The translations under genes were made by a program, and so were the position numbers. 64,000 nt of DNA, taken from Candidatus Binatia bacterium. Lineage in GTDB: Bacteria; Vulcanimicrobiota; Vulcanimicrobiia; Vulcanimicrobiales; Vulcanimicrobiaceae. The notes under the pieces were generated by a model that worked only from the letters and a program-made list of their open reading frames with translations, searched no databases and was not told the DNA's origin. Shown piece by piece: positions 1-8,024 of this stretch. Each line of letters starts with the position of its first letter. Within the stretch, counting starts at the first letter, position 1. Location: assembly GCA_035544215.1 (NCBI GenBank), contig DATKHY010000003.1, forward strand, positions 248,001 to 312,000, read 5' to 3'.

Positions 1-30
1 CTCGCGGGTATGCTAGCATGGGTTTCTGGA

Positions 31-54
31 ACGGACCGGCGGTCCGTTTTATTC
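31..54 (+). terminator. Rho-independent terminator of an upstream gene
   Basis: A 7-bp perfect stem (ACGGACC / GGTCCGT) with a 3-base loop is followed by TTTTATT. It lies just before rpmG, so it probably ends a transcript that starts outside the window. A TAGACT hexamer at 65-70 could be the -10 box of a promoter for rpmG, but no good -35 box stands in front of it. Confidence 0.6.
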
Positions 55-73
55 ATGTTGTGGTAGACTACTG

Positions 74-238
74 ATGGCAAAGAAAGAAACGCGTGTAATG
101 GTGGTCCTGGCCTGCACGGTATGCAAGCGCCGCAATTACAACACGCAAAAGAATAAATCGAAGACGACGGATCGGCTGGAGCTCAAGAAATATTGCCGCT
201 TCTGCCGCTCGCACAACCCGCATCGAGAGACCAGATAG
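74..238 (+). CDS. rpmG: 50S ribosomal protein L33
   Basis: A 54-codon gene starting at ATG 74. The product begins [20 protein letters not shown] and has two Cys pairs (CTVC near residues 15-18 and CRFC near 43-46) plus a basic body. These are the features of zinc-type L33, a small protein of the large ribosomal subunit. Gene order rpmG, tRNA-Trp, secE, nusG is common in bacteria. The stop codon TAG (236-238) overlaps the first two bases of the tRNA-Trp acceptor stem, so the mRNA and the tRNA must share one primary transcript that is cut by tRNA processing. Confidence 0.93.
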   Translation: MAKKETRVMVVLACTVCKRRNYNTQKNKSKTTDRLELKKYCRFCRSHNPHRETR

Positions 239-312
239 GGCGGTAGCTCAATTGGTAGAGTCCTGGTCTCCAAAACCAGTTGTTGCAGGTTCGAGTCCTG
301 TCCGCCCTGCCA
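237..312 (+). tRNA. trnW: tRNA-Trp (CCA anticodon)
   Basis: A complete cloverleaf can be read. The acceptor stem AGGGCGG pairs with CCGCCCT. The anticodon stem CTGGT/ACCAG holds the loop CTCCAAA (anticodon CCA). The T-arm is GCAGG-TTCGAGT-CCTGT, the discriminator base is G309, and the 3' CCA is encoded. Its 5' end overlaps the rpmG stop codon and secE starts about 20 bases downstream. Confidence 0.97.
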
Positions 313-333
313 GTCTTCGGAAGTGAAACTTTG

Positions 334-555
334 GTGAACGAACAGCAGAAGAGAACGGCCCAGAGCCTCGCAGGCGGCGACTTCGTCCGCGGCGTGATCG
401 CGGAGCTGCGCCGCGTCACCTGGCCCACCCGCGATGAATGGATCTCTGCCACCGTGCTGACGATCGCGCTGGTCGTCGGCATCGGTCTCTTCACGTTCGT
501 CCTTGACCAGCTGTTCGGTTGGCTCTTCACCGTGATCCGCCCAGTAACGGGATAG
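334..555 (+). CDS. secE: Preprotein translocase subunit SecE
   Basis: A 73-residue protein, the short SecE form with one membrane helix. A cytoplasmic amphipathic part carries the conserved motif AELRRVTWPTRDEW (about residues 23-36), followed by a hydrophobic helix (TVLTIALVVGIGLFTFVL). SecE clamps SecY in the protein-export channel. The open frame reaches back into tRNA-Trp, so the start must be later. GTG 334 lies 10 bases after GGAAG (319-323); TTG 331 is the alternative. nusG follows after 5 bases. Confidence 0.93.
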   Translation: MNEQQKRTAQSLAGGDFVRGVIAELRRVTWPTRDEWISATVLTIALVVGIGLFTFVLDQLFGWLFTVIRPVTG

Positions 556-560
556 CGCCC

Positions 561-1295
561 ATGTACGACATCGAACGCCAAGACATCGAGACCGCGGAGC
601 CCGCTGCCAACGAGGCGATCATCGACGATACCCAAATGGGCGACGTCGCCGGCGTGACCGAGGAACCCGTGACCGAGACCGAACTCGCCGAGAGCGAGTT
701 GGTCCAGGCCGAGCTCGTCGAGGGCGAGGCCGACGCGGAAGAGATTTCCGCCAAGCCCAAGGACAACCGCAGCTGGTTCGTCGTGCATACTTATTCCGGA
801 TACGAAAACAAGGTCAAGGCCAACCTCGAGCGGCGCATCCACTCGATGGGCATGCAGGACAAGATCTTCCGCGTGCTCGTCCCCATGGAGGACGAGGTCG
901 AGTTCAAGGACGGCAAGCGAAAGATCACACCCAAGAAGGTCTTCCCGGGTTACGTCTTGGTCGAGATGATCATGGACGATCAGTCCTGGTACGTCGTGCG
1001 CAACACGCAGGGCGTGACCGGCTTCGTCGGCAGCCCGGGCCCCGGCGAGAAGCCGGTGCCGCTGCAGGACAAAGAGGTCAAGACGATCCTCAAGCAGATG
1101 GGCATCGAGGCGCCGAAGCTCAAGATCGATTTCAAGAAGGGCGACCGCGTCAAGGTTACCTCGGGGCCGTTCTTCGACTTCACAGGCGTCGTCGACGAGA
1201 TCGCGCCGGAAAAGGAACGCCTGCGTGCGCTGATCTCGATTTTCGGCCGCGAGACGCCGGTCGAGCTGGAGTTTTTCCAGGTAGAAAAAGTCTAA
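561..1295 (+). CDS. nusG: Transcription termination/antitermination factor NusG
   Basis: A 244-residue protein. Residues 1 to about 65 form an unusually long acidic extension rich in Glu and Ala. The NGN domain starts at RSWFVVHTYSGYENKVKANL (about 69) and a C-terminal KOW domain (KKGDRVKVTSGPFFDFTGVV, from about 192) completes a standard NusG. NusG binds RNA polymerase and links it to Rho or the ribosome. ATG 561 was chosen because it follows the secE stop; an in-frame upstream ATG at 519 lies inside secE. The gene belongs to the secE-nusG-rplK-rplA cluster. Confidence 0.95.
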   Translation: MYDIERQDIETAEPAANEAIIDDTQMGDVAGVTEEPVTETELAESELVQAELVEGEADAEEISAKPKDNRSWFVVHTYSGYENKVKANLERRIHSMGMQDKIFRVLVPMEDEVEFKDGKRKITPKKVFPGYVLVEMIMDDQSWYVVRNTQGVTGFVGSPGPGEKPVPLQDKEVKTILKQMGIEAPKLKIDFKKGDRVKVTSGPFFDFTGVVDEIAPEKERLRALISIFGRETPVELEFFQVEKV

Positions 1296-1311
1296 GTTAC
1301 CGCTGGGTCAT

Positions 1312-1350
1312 GCTTCCCTGAGCTTGTCGAAGGGTCAGCATGACACTGGG
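1312..1350. repeat. Intergenic palindrome with CCTTCGACAAGCTCAGG core
   Basis: Between nusG and rplK lies CCTGAGCTTGTCGAAGG. It is flanked by outward inverted arms, TCATGCTT on the left and AGCATGAC on the right. The whole could fold as a hairpin of the REP type. The same core occurs in intergenic spaces of many environmental bacterial genomes (general knowledge). A diverged relative (CCTGAGCGTAGTCGAAGG) lies at 7338-7355 before rplJ. Confidence 0.6.
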
Positions 1351-1421
1351 AGCCATACCCCAGCGCCCAGGTCCAAAATTGAGGGGGAGAAACGTTCACA
1401 ACGCTTCGTAAGGAGAGATAA

Positions 1422-1847
1422 GTGGCTAAGAAGGTCGTAGGCAAGATCGGCCTACAGATTCCGGCCGGCAAGGCAACGCCCGCGCCGCCAATCGGTCCGG
1501 CACTCGGACCCTACTCGCTCAACATCATGGACTTCTGCAAGCAGTACAACGAGCGTACGGCGTCGCAGGCGGGCATGATCATTCCGGTCGAGATCACGGT
1601 CTTCGAGGACCGCACGTTCACGTTCATCACCAAGACCCCGCCGGCGTCGTTCCTCATCAAGCAGGCCTTAAAGATCGAGTCGGGCAGCAAGGAGCCGAAC
1701 CGCAACAAGGTCGGAAAACTCACGCAGAGCCAGCTCGAAGAGATCGCCAAGGTGAAGATGCCCGACATCAACGCCAACGACATCGACGCGGCGAAGAAGA
1801 TCGTCGCGGGCACGGCCCGCTCGATGGGCGTCGAGGTGGACGCATAA
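1422..1847 (+). CDS. rplK: 50S ribosomal protein L11
   Basis: A 141-residue protein, the normal L11 length. It starts [20 protein letters not shown] and has the proline-rich segment APPIGPALG typical of L11, which binds 23S rRNA at the GTPase-associated centre. Start GTG 1422 is preceded by AAGGAGAG at a good distance. rplA follows one base after the stop, so the two are co-translated. L1 in many bacteria represses this operon through its mRNA leader; no L1 site was identified here. Confidence 0.97.
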   Translation: MAKKVVGKIGLQIPAGKATPAPPIGPALGPYSLNIMDFCKQYNERTASQAGMIIPVEITVFEDRTFTFITKTPPASFLIKQALKIESGSKEPNRNKVGKLTQSQLEEIAKVKMPDINANDIDAAKKIVAGTARSMGVEVDA

Positions 1848-1848
1848 C

Positions 1849-2550
1849 ATGCCGCAGCACCACGGAAAACGCTTCAAGACGCTCGCCGAGGGCTTCGATG
1901 GCAAGCGCCTCTTCTCGACGCCCGAGGCGATCGCGATCGTCAAGCGCAACGCCAACGCGAAATTCAACGAGACGGTCGAGGCTCACGTCCGGCTCGGCGT
2001 AGACCCGAAGAAAAGCGACCAGAACGTACGCGGCACCGTCCTATTGCCGCACGGCACGGGGCGCACGGTGCGGGTCGTCGCCTTCGCCAAGGGCGACAAC
2101 GCGAAGGCCGCGCAGGAGGCCGGCGCCGACATCATCGGCGACCAAGACCTGATCGATCGCGTTAAGGGCGGCTTCACCGAGTTCGACGTGGCTGTAGCCA
2201 CGCCGGATATGATGGCGCAGGTCGGCAAGGAGCTAGGACGCATCCTCGCTCAAAAGATGCCAAATCCGAAGGCCGGCACCGTCACGCCGAACATCGGCGC
2301 GGCAATCCGCGACATCAAGGCCGGAAAGGTTGAGTTCCGCCTCGACAAGACGGGGATCATCCACGCGATCGTCGGCAAGGCGAGCTTCGACGAAGCGCAC
2401 CTGCTCGAGAACGTCACGACCCTGCTGGACGCGATCGTTCGCGCCAAGCCGTCGGCATCGAAGGGCACCTATCTGCGCAGCGTCACGCTCGCGAGCACGA
2501 TGGGCCCCGGCGTGAAAGTCGACCCCAACCGGGTGAAGGCAACGGCCTAA
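1849..2550 (+). CDS. rplA: 50S ribosomal protein L1
   Basis: A 233-residue protein with hallmark L1 sequences: [40 protein letters not shown] and the C-terminal [16 protein letters not shown]1 forms the mobile stalk of the large subunit at the E-site. It starts one base after rplK. In most bacteria rplJ-rplL follow directly; here the next 4.9 kb holds unrelated genes, and the convergent reverse-strand gene overlaps the rplA stop by 4 bases. Confidence 0.97.
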   Translation: MPQHHGKRFKTLAEGFDGKRLFSTPEAIAIVKRNANAKFNETVEAHVRLGVDPKKSDQNVRGTVLLPHGTGRTVRVVAFAKGDNAKAAQEAGADIIGDQDLIDRVKGGFTEFDVAVATPDMMAQVGKELGRILAQKMPNPKAGTVTPNIGAAIRDIKAGKVEFRLDKTGIIHAIVGKASFDEAHLLENVTTLLDAIVRAKPSASKGTYLRSVTLASTMGPGVKVDPNRVKATA

Positions 2551-4313
2551 GTAGCGCCCACGTCGCGCAGCCTCGCCTCGAGTTCGGCGATGCGGGCGCG
2601 GGATTTGTCGGCGTCGATATGATCGTATGCCGCGGCCGCGCTGCCCGCGACCGCTTCGAGTAGCCTGCGCTCGTCGGCCGTCAGCGGGAACCCGTTGCTG
2701 CGCGCCCCGTAGAGCACGAAGCCGAAGACCGCGCCGCGCATGACCAGCGGCACGACGAGCGACGGCGCCTTCGCGCCGCCCGGCAGGATTGTCTCCGCAC
2801 GCGGGCGTCCGTCCAGCACGATCGGCCCGAGCTGCGCGCGCAGCTCCACGATCAGCGGATCTTCCGAGTCGATCGTCTCCGCTTCGTGACGATTCCATCC
2901 GCGGTCGGCGGTACGCTCGAACGCGCCGCCGGCGCTGCCCGCGAGAAATAGCGCGGCCGAGTTCAGCCCGAGCACGCGCACCGGTTCGTCGACCAGAAAG
3001 TCGATCAGCGTCCTCTCCGACGACGTGTTCGCGAGCGCCCGCGACGCCGTGTGCAGCGCCTCTTCGGCGCGGCGCTGATCGCGGAAGAAGAACGTGTTGA
3101 GGAAGTCCTCGACACGCCCGTGTATTGCGTTAAGCGAGAAACCGATGAAGAGCGCCGCGAATAGGCTGAGGTAGATCGCGGGCCGCGTGCTCTCGAAGAG
3201 CTGCTCCGCCCACCACTCGAGGATCCCGAAGAGCAGCAGCAGCACGGCTGTGATCGATCCGTAGATTGCTGCCCGGCCGATGACGAACCGAAAGTCGATC
3301 ACGCGTTCCGAGAGGAACCCGTAGACGACGAAGCTGGCTCCCACGAGGCCGAACCACGGCCCGAGTGTATCTGTCCAGTGCTCCAGGTTGAGCAGCACGA
3401 CCGACTGACTCCCGAACAGCGTGTAGAGCACGTTGGCGATCGCCCAGGTGAAGTCGAGAATGGGCGCGAGCGCGATGCCCGCAATCACCCATGTGACGCG
3501 TCCTCGCTCGATCCCGGTAGCGCCCGACGCGATGTACGCGAGCCCGGCGAGGACCACGACGAGTAGTAGGACGTCGGACAGGCTCATGAAGAGCTGGGCT
3601 GGACCGGGTATGCCGTAGCGCTGGAAGACCATCCAGACGATCGGGTCGAGCCACACGAGAAAGGCGACGAGCGAGAGCACCAACGCGAGGCCGAAGAACC
3701 ACGGCCACGCTCGGCTCGGGCGACCGTACAGCCGCTGTGCGAAGATCAGGATCATCAGCTGAGCCAGCGGATAGACGACTTGGATCGCCATGTCGCTTGC
3801 GACGCTGATGGGCCAGCTGGCCAAGTCGAGCGCCGTCTGGTTTGTCTTCACGAGCATCAGGATCGTGTAGAAGTAGAACGCGAGAGTGATGGGGCGCGGC
3901 CGCAGCAGGAACAACGCGCTCGCGAGCGCCAGCGACAAGAAGAAGCTCAATGGAATTCCGACGTCGCGCGTCAGCCGCGCGCGCGGCGAACTGTCGACGC
4001 CGCTGGCGGTGAGTCGCTCCTGGTGGAAGCGGCCATTGCGCGACGCACGAACGGTCATCTGCGCGTCGGTCGGAGCGCCACGGAGAAGCGCGAAACGCTC
4101 GGGTGCAGTCAGCGATTGCAGGTCGATGCGGTCGCCGGTCTGCAAGCCGCCCACGCCCCGCGTGCCGGCCTCGACCGCGATCTGATCGGTGTTGCCCAAG
4201 AAAACGATCGGATAGTAGCCGATATGCGTCGCGTTGTTCTCCACGACGACGAAGACCAGCACCATCAGCACGGTCCCGATCGCGACGACGGCCAGCGAGA
4301 GGCGGTCGCACAC
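2547..4313 (-). CDS. Multi-pass membrane protein with PDZ-like and GAF domains (sensor-like)
   Basis: About 588 residues from GTG 4313; the frame is open to ATG 4418, but that start would overlap the upstream carbonic anhydrase by 77 bases. In order: a first membrane helix, a periplasmic stretch with a PDZ-like segment (VGGLQTGDRIDLQSL), about eight membrane helices, a linker (EDFLNTFFFRDQRRAEEALH), a GAF-like domain (FERTADRGWNR ... SLVVPLVMRGAVFGFVLYGA) and a short coiled coil. The layout resembles the sensory half of membrane histidine kinases, but there is no HisKA or ATPase domain. Signal and partner are unknown. It lies downstream of the carbonic anhydrase on the same strand. Confidence 0.75.
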   Translation of the reverse strand: MCDRLSLAVVAIGTVLMVLVFVVVENNATHIGYYPIVFLGNTDQIAVEAGTRGVGGLQTGDRIDLQSLTAPERFALLRGAPTDAQMTVRASRNGRFHQERLTASGVDSSPRARLTRDVGIPLSFFLSLALASALFLLRPRPITLAFYFYTILMLVKTNQTALDLASWPISVASDMAIQVVYPLAQLMILIFAQRLYGRPSRAWPWFFGLALVLSLVAFLVWLDPIVWMVFQRYGIPGPAQLFMSLSDVLLLVVVLAGLAYIASGATGIERGRVTWVIAGIALAPILDFTWAIANVLYTLFGSQSVVLLNLEHWTDTLGPWFGLVGASFVVYGFLSERVIDFRFVIGRAAIYGSITAVLLLLFGILEWWAEQLFESTRPAIYLSLFAALFIGFSLNAIHGRVEDFLNTFFFRDQRRAEEALHTASRALANTSSERTLIDFLVDEPVRVLGLNSAALFLAGSAGGAFERTADRGWNRHEAETIDSEDPLIVELRAQLGPIVLDGRPRAETILPGGAKAPSLVVPLVMRGAVFGFVLYGARSNGFPLTADERRLLEAVAGSAAAAYDHIDADKSRARIAELEARLRDVGAT

Positions 4314-4341
4314 GAAATCTATGGCGGACTTCAGAAGCCCG

Positions 4342-4959
4342 CTATGCGAACGTGACGCTTCCCGTGCGAATGCTATAGATTCCACCGACCACCTGTACGT
4401 CGCCGCGCTCGGCCGCATCGCCGATGATGCGCGAGCGGGCGAGCACGGCCTTCACGGTGAGTTCGACGTTCTCGGCGACGGCGCTTGCGTGCCAATCGCC
4501 GGCGACACCGCCCGTCGCCAGGACCGCCGGAACGAGGGCGTTGACGAGCTCTTGGATGTTCCCCGGCTGCTCGACGCCGTCCCGTACGTAGTTCAACGCG
4601 GCTCCTACGGCGCCGCAGCTCTCGTGGCCGAGCACGACGACGAGCTTGGACTTCAGCGCCTCGACGGCGTATTCAATCGAGCCGAGCCCGTCTGCGTTCA
4701 GGAAGTTTCCCGCAACGCGAACGACGAACAAAGATCCCGGCTCCTGGTCGAAGATGATCTCGACGGGAACGCGCGAATCGGAGCATCCCAGCACGACCCC
4801 GAACGGACTCTGGCTGTTCGCCAGGCCTGCGATGCGGGCGGCGAACGGCTCGCCGCGCAGCACACCGGCCACGAAACGCGCGTTGCCGGCTTTGAGCCGC
4901 TCGAGCGCGTCCGCCGGGTTCAGCTGCGACATGCGGACGCTTTCTTGCGGGTGTAACAT
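4342..4959 (-). CDS. Beta-class carbonic anhydrase
   Basis: A 205-residue protein (196 if ATG 4932 is used). It converts CO2 and water to bicarbonate. The zinc ligands are visible: C59 and D61 in GCSDSRVP, and H112 and C115 in LGHESCGA. The Asp/Arg pair is in CSDSR. Length and motif spacing fit plant/bacterial beta-CA. It is the first gene of a reverse-strand pair with the membrane GAF protein, between rplA and an insertion element. A CO2/bicarbonate role for the membrane protein is possible but not shown. Confidence 0.9.
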   Translation of the reverse strand: MLHPQESVRMSQLNPADALERLKAGNARFVAGVLRGEPFAARIAGLANSQSPFGVVLGCSDSRVPVEIIFDQEPGSLFVVRVAGNFLNADGLGSIEYAVEALKSKLVVVLGHESCGAVGAALNYVRDGVEQPGNIQELVNALVPAVLATGGVAGDWHASAVAENVELTVKAVLARSRIIGDAAERGDVQVVGGIYSIRTGSVTFA

Positions 4960-4996
4960 ACTTGACTAAAGTAGATCATTCCGGTAAGATGGTTGC

Positions 4997-5942
4997 ATGG
5001 ACAAGCAGCCGATTCCTAAGACGATGCTCGAAGCGGTTCGGCAATTCGCTGACCCGCAGAAGGCACATGACTTCTTCGTTCAGATTCGCTTTCCGAACGG
5101 AGTAGCTTGCCCCCGGCTCGGCTGCGGCTCGCCGGCGGTCGCCTATATGCCCAAGGTATGGCGTTGGTACTGCAACGACTGCAAGCGGCAATTCTCGGCC
5201 AAGGTAGGCACTGTTTTTGAGGACTCCCCGATTCCGCTCACCAAGTGGCTTCCCGCTGTTTGGTTGATCGCAAGCAACCGCAACGGCATCTCGTCTTACG
5301 AAATAGCTCGTGGCCTTCAGGTCACGCAAAAGACGGCCTGGTTTATGCTCCACCGGATTCGGGAGATGATGGGCGACCATTCGGACGAGATGCTGACGGG
5401 CACCGTTGAGGCCGACGAAACATATATCGGTGGCAAGTGGAAGAACCGCTCGAAGAAGGATCGCGCCGGAACCCGTACTCGGACCTCGGTTCGGTTTGAC
5501 AACAAGACGCCCGTATTCGGCATTGTGCAGCGCAAGGGCCGCGTTCGCGCCTGGTCCGTTCCAGACCGCAAGTTGACAAAGACAATCTTGCCGAAGCTGC
5601 GTGAGAGCATACACCACGACGCCACGGTTTACACGGACGCCGCCACGCTCTACACATATTAACGAGTTTTTTCTGAAACACTCGGCGGTGAGCCATCACC
5701 TCGAAGAGTACGTGCGAGGCGACGTTCATACAAACAATATCGAGGCGTTCTGGGCGGTTTTAAAGCGCACGATCGGAGGAACCTATACGCACGTTCACCC
5801 GCGCCACTTAGACCGCTACCTTGCCGAGCAGGTCTATCGGTTCAACGAGCGCGAGAACGCGGATGGACCGCGCTTCGCCAAGGTTACGAAGGGTGCGGAT
5901 GGCAAGCGGCTGACGTATAAGGCGCTGATCGCCAAGAATTAG
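4997..5942 (+). pseudogene. IS1595 (ISXO2-like) family transposase, frameshifted
   Basis: The first frame (4997-5662) carries the N-terminal zinc ribbon (CPRLGCG ... YCNDCKRQF), the helix-turn-helix region (SSYEIARGLQVTQKTAWFML) and the first two catalytic Asp positions (VEADETYIGG and VYTDAAT). It ends at TAA 5660. The rest continues in the +1 frame to 5942: SAVSHHLEEYVRGDVHTNNI, which includes the third catalytic-site motif (HTNNIEAFW). Removing one T near 5658 restores one continuous protein. I see no convincing slippery site, so this looks like a disabling one-base insertion or a sequencing error rather than programmed frameshifting. Confidence 0.85.
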
Positions 5943-5947
5943 CTCTG

Positions 5948-6724
5948 ATGCCTGAGGACTTTCGTGGCCCGTTCCTAAAGCTGGAGCGGGCCAAGACACA
6001 TATCTCGGACCTGAACGATCTCTTGAAGCGTTTTATTAAGCTCCACGCTTATAAGGCCGTCGCGGACTTTGACCTTGAGCCCGGTCGGATTACCTGGGTC
6101 GCCAGAGGTGAAGGCGGATTTAACCATGATGAATTCGGGCCATTTATCGGAGATGTAATTCACAATCTCCGGGACAGCCTCGACCTTGCTGTGAGCGTCC
6201 TCTGCCGGAACGCCGGCTTGCCAGACACAGGCGTTTCCTTCCCCACTGGATCTTCCCGAGAACGCTTTGAGGAGGCCATCGGTAAGGGATTTAAACCAAA
6301 ACCCTCCGTTACCGCCAAGTTTCCCGCGAATGTTATCGGAGTACTTGAAACGCGGATAGAGCCATACAAACACGGGCACGGGTATTGGCTGCGAACCCTC
6401 CACAATCTCGCAATCCTCGACAAGCATCGGCTCATTGTTCCAACGCTTTTCGGGGTCAGCATGGTCCACATGAAGATTGGTGGCGGTGATGTTCCCGCCC
6501 ATTTCTTTGCCAAGCCTAAACCGATAGAAGACGGTGGACAACTCTACCAGATTAGCCGTGCCCAATGGCCGGAAATCAAGGTCAATGACGAGGCACCCCT
6601 TACCTTGTCGATACAATTCGATAGACGGAGTGGGGAGCTTTGGCACTGGGAAGTTGTGGATGGCCTTATTCGACTCCAAAACGTAACGGAACAAACGCTC
6701 GGCGTTCTCGAATCCTGTCTCTAG
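5948..6724 (+). CDS. Hypothetical protein, possible IS passenger gene
   Basis: 258 residues from ATG 5948, five bases after the transposase stop. No signal peptide or membrane segment. The N-terminal part is helical (RAKTHISDLNDLL) with a recognisable block FIGDVIHNLRDSLDLAVSVL at about residues 65-84. That block is seen in cytoplasmic proteins of unknown function in soil bacteria and looks like a HEPN-type helical bundle; that is inference. Less GC-biased codon use and tight spacing to the transposase suggest it arrived with the insertion element. A 72-residue ORF follows. Confidence 0.7.
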   Translation: MPEDFRGPFLKLERAKTHISDLNDLLKRFIKLHAYKAVADFDLEPGRITWVARGEGGFNHDEFGPFIGDVIHNLRDSLDLAVSVLCRNAGLPDTGVSFPTGSSRERFEEAIGKGFKPKPSVTAKFPANVIGVLETRIEPYKHGHGYWLRTLHNLAILDKHRLIVPTLFGVSMVHMKIGGGDVPAHFFAKPKPIEDGGQLYQISRAQWPEIKVNDEAPLTLSIQFDRRSGELWHWEVVDGLIRLQNVTEQTLGVLESCL

Positions 6725-6741
6725 CCTAGGAGGTTTATTTA

Positions 6742-6960
6742 ATGCCCGTTCCACCGCAACGACCACCGCTTAGCCTGCGACCGGAGAATCCGGCGTATTG
6801 GATTGCAAAGCGCCTTGACGTGATCGAGGATGCTCTTGAACTGATTCTTGAGCAAGGCTCGATAGCTCCAGGCGTAGGGAACGCACGGCGTCTAAAACAA
6901 GTGAAAGAGGCTCTAGCCGCATCGCGTCGATTACGACCGCCGGAGGCGACGGCGCCCTAG
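6742..6960 (+). CDS. Small hypothetical protein (72 aa)
   Basis: Starts at ATG 6742 behind CTAGGAGG (6727-6734), a strong ribosome binding site. A proline-rich N-terminus (PVPPQRPPLSLRPENPAYWI) is followed by a predicted helix (KRLDVIEDALELILEQ) and a basic C-terminal helix. It is not recognised. It follows the 258-residue gene by 17 bases and is probably in the same transcript as the transposase and that gene. Confidence 0.6.
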   Translation: MPVPPQRPPLSLRPENPAYWIAKRLDVIEDALELILEQGSIAPGVGNARRLKQVKEALAASRRLRPPEATAP

Positions 6961-7158
6961 CTACTTTGGCTTTACCTCTTTGGTTCTCAGTTTGGCCTTT
7001 ACGCTGATGCTTTTTCTTTTGGTCCTGACCTTTACGCGTTCGACCTTCTCGGGCGAGGCGTTGACGATCTCGCCCAGGACCTTCTTTAGTTCGTCCAAGG
7101 GGATGAGCGGGTTTAGGGGCTTGGGTTTCACCCGGGGATTGTACCACCAGGGGGTCAA
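6961..7158 (-). CDS. Possible small basic protein (65 aa)
   Basis: A reverse-strand frame that ends directly against the preceding plus-strand gene. The first codon is TTG 7158, with GTG 7131 as an alternative. The product is very lysine-rich at its C-terminus (KVRTKRKSISVKAKLRTK) after a short helix (LDELKKVLGEIV). No good ribosome binding site was seen, and a plus-strand frame overlaps it. It may be a real passenger of the insertion element or a chance frame. Confidence 0.3.
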   Translation of the reverse strand: MTPWWYNPRVKPKPLNPLIPLDELKKVLGEIVNASPEKVERVKVRTKRKSISVKAKLRTKEVKPK

Positions 7159-7199
7159 CGGTGGCGGCTCGATTTAAGTCCTTCATGGACTTTACTCTT

Positions 7200-7475
7200 C
7201 GATATCACACCCTTTCTTGCAAAAGCCTTGCCTTTCCGGCCGCCCTTATGGTAGTCTAGCCGACGGCTCCAGAGACCGTAGCCGGCCGCAAGGCCTTAAT
7301 TTCAACTACATCAGGTCGAAGGCCGAAAGGGCCGTAGTCCTGAGCGTAGTCGAAGGATACCGAGGATGCGCAACGAGATTCCGCTTCGCCGGTCGGCGAC
7401 GCGGCCATCGAGATGGGCGCCCTCGCGAGGGGCGCTTTTTGAATTCGCACACCTCTTGATAGGAAAGCAACGCGC
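7200..7475 (+). promoter_or_regulatory. rplJ-rplL promoter and leader region
   Basis: A 276-base non-coding leader. A possible sigma-70-type promoter reads TTGCCT (7228-7233), an 18-base spacer and TAGTCT (7252-7257). The following 200 bases include several complementary stretches: GGCCGAAAGGGCC at 7325, the CCTGAGCGTAGTCGAAGG repeat, and GCGCCCTCGCGAGGGGCGC just before rplJ. Long structured leaders that bind the L10-L12 complex regulate rplJL in other bacteria. Its presence here fits the separation from rplKA but the L10 site was not proven. Confidence 0.4.
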
Positions 7476-8006
7476 ATGCCGACCGCCCGAAAAGAAGCCG
7501 CCATCGCAGAGCTCAGCCAGAAACTCGCCGCGTCGAAGAACCTGTTTTTTACGGACTATGCCGGACTGAGCGTCGCCGAGATCACCAAACTTCGCGGCGA
7601 GCTTCGCAAGGCCGGTGACACGTACGCGGTCGTCAAAAACACGCTCTTCCGGATCGCAGCCGGCGATCTGGCCGGGCAGCTCGAGGCATTTCTCGCCGGC
7701 CCGACCGGCATCGTCTTCGCGGGAGCCGATCCGGTGGCGCCGGCCAAGGCGCTCAAGACCTTCAGCGACACGGTCAAGAAGGTCGCCGTCAAGGCCGCAT
7801 ACATCGACGGAAAGATCGTCGACGCGGCGCAGGTCGACACGCTCGCTAAAATCCCGCCGAGGCTCCAGCTGATCGCCAACCTTGTGGGGTCGCTCGCCAA
7901 TCCGATTCGCGGGCTCGTCACCGTGCTCTCCGGGAATCAGAGCGGCCTCGTGCGCGTACTCGACGCCATCCGCGAACAAAAAACTAGCGCAGCATCCAAC
8001 GCTTAA
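7476..8006 (+). CDS. rplJ: 50S ribosomal protein L10
   Basis: 176 residues. It begins MPTARKEAAIAELSQKLAAS and contains the L10 pattern FTDYAGLSVAEITKLRGELR followed by YAVVKNTLFRIA. L10 anchors L7/L12 dimers to the ribosome at the stalk base. Start ATG 7476 follows AGGAAAG at a suitable distance. rplL follows after 18 bases. A 4.9-kb block of unrelated genes precedes it, so it cannot simply be read with rplKA. Confidence 0.96.
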   Translation: MPTARKEAAIAELSQKLAASKNLFFTDYAGLSVAEITKLRGELRKAGDTYAVVKNTLFRIAAGDLAGQLEAFLAGPTGIVFAGADPVAPAKALKTFSDTVKKVAVKAAYIDGKIVDAAQVDTLAKIPPRLQLIANLVGSLANPIRGLVTVLSGNQSGLVRVLDAIREQKTSAASNA

Positions 8007-8024
8007 AAGGAATAAAGACACACC

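Larger units (their letters stand above)
4955..7205. mobile_element. IS1595-like element with passenger genes (boundaries tentative)
   Basis: The segment holds an ISXO2/IS1595-type transposase (frameshifted), two genes downstream in the same direction and a possible small reverse gene. Candidate ends: GACTAAAGTAGATCA near 4968 and, on the reverse strand near 7200, GAGTAAAGTCCATGA, which match at 11 of 15 positions. No target-site duplication was recognised. Passenger genes are known in the IS1595 family, so an element of about 2.25 kb is plausible. The segment separates rplA from rplJ. Confidence 0.45.

Noticed and set aside
3130-4311. 393-codon reverse frame inside the membrane GAF gene
   Set aside because: Shadow in another frame of the same strand, Arg-rich, no motif; the membrane protein frame is clearly coding.
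5640-5680. Programmed frameshift in the IS1595 transposase
   Set aside because: No slippery heptamer or sensible re-pairing at the stop; a simple one-base insertion explains the data.
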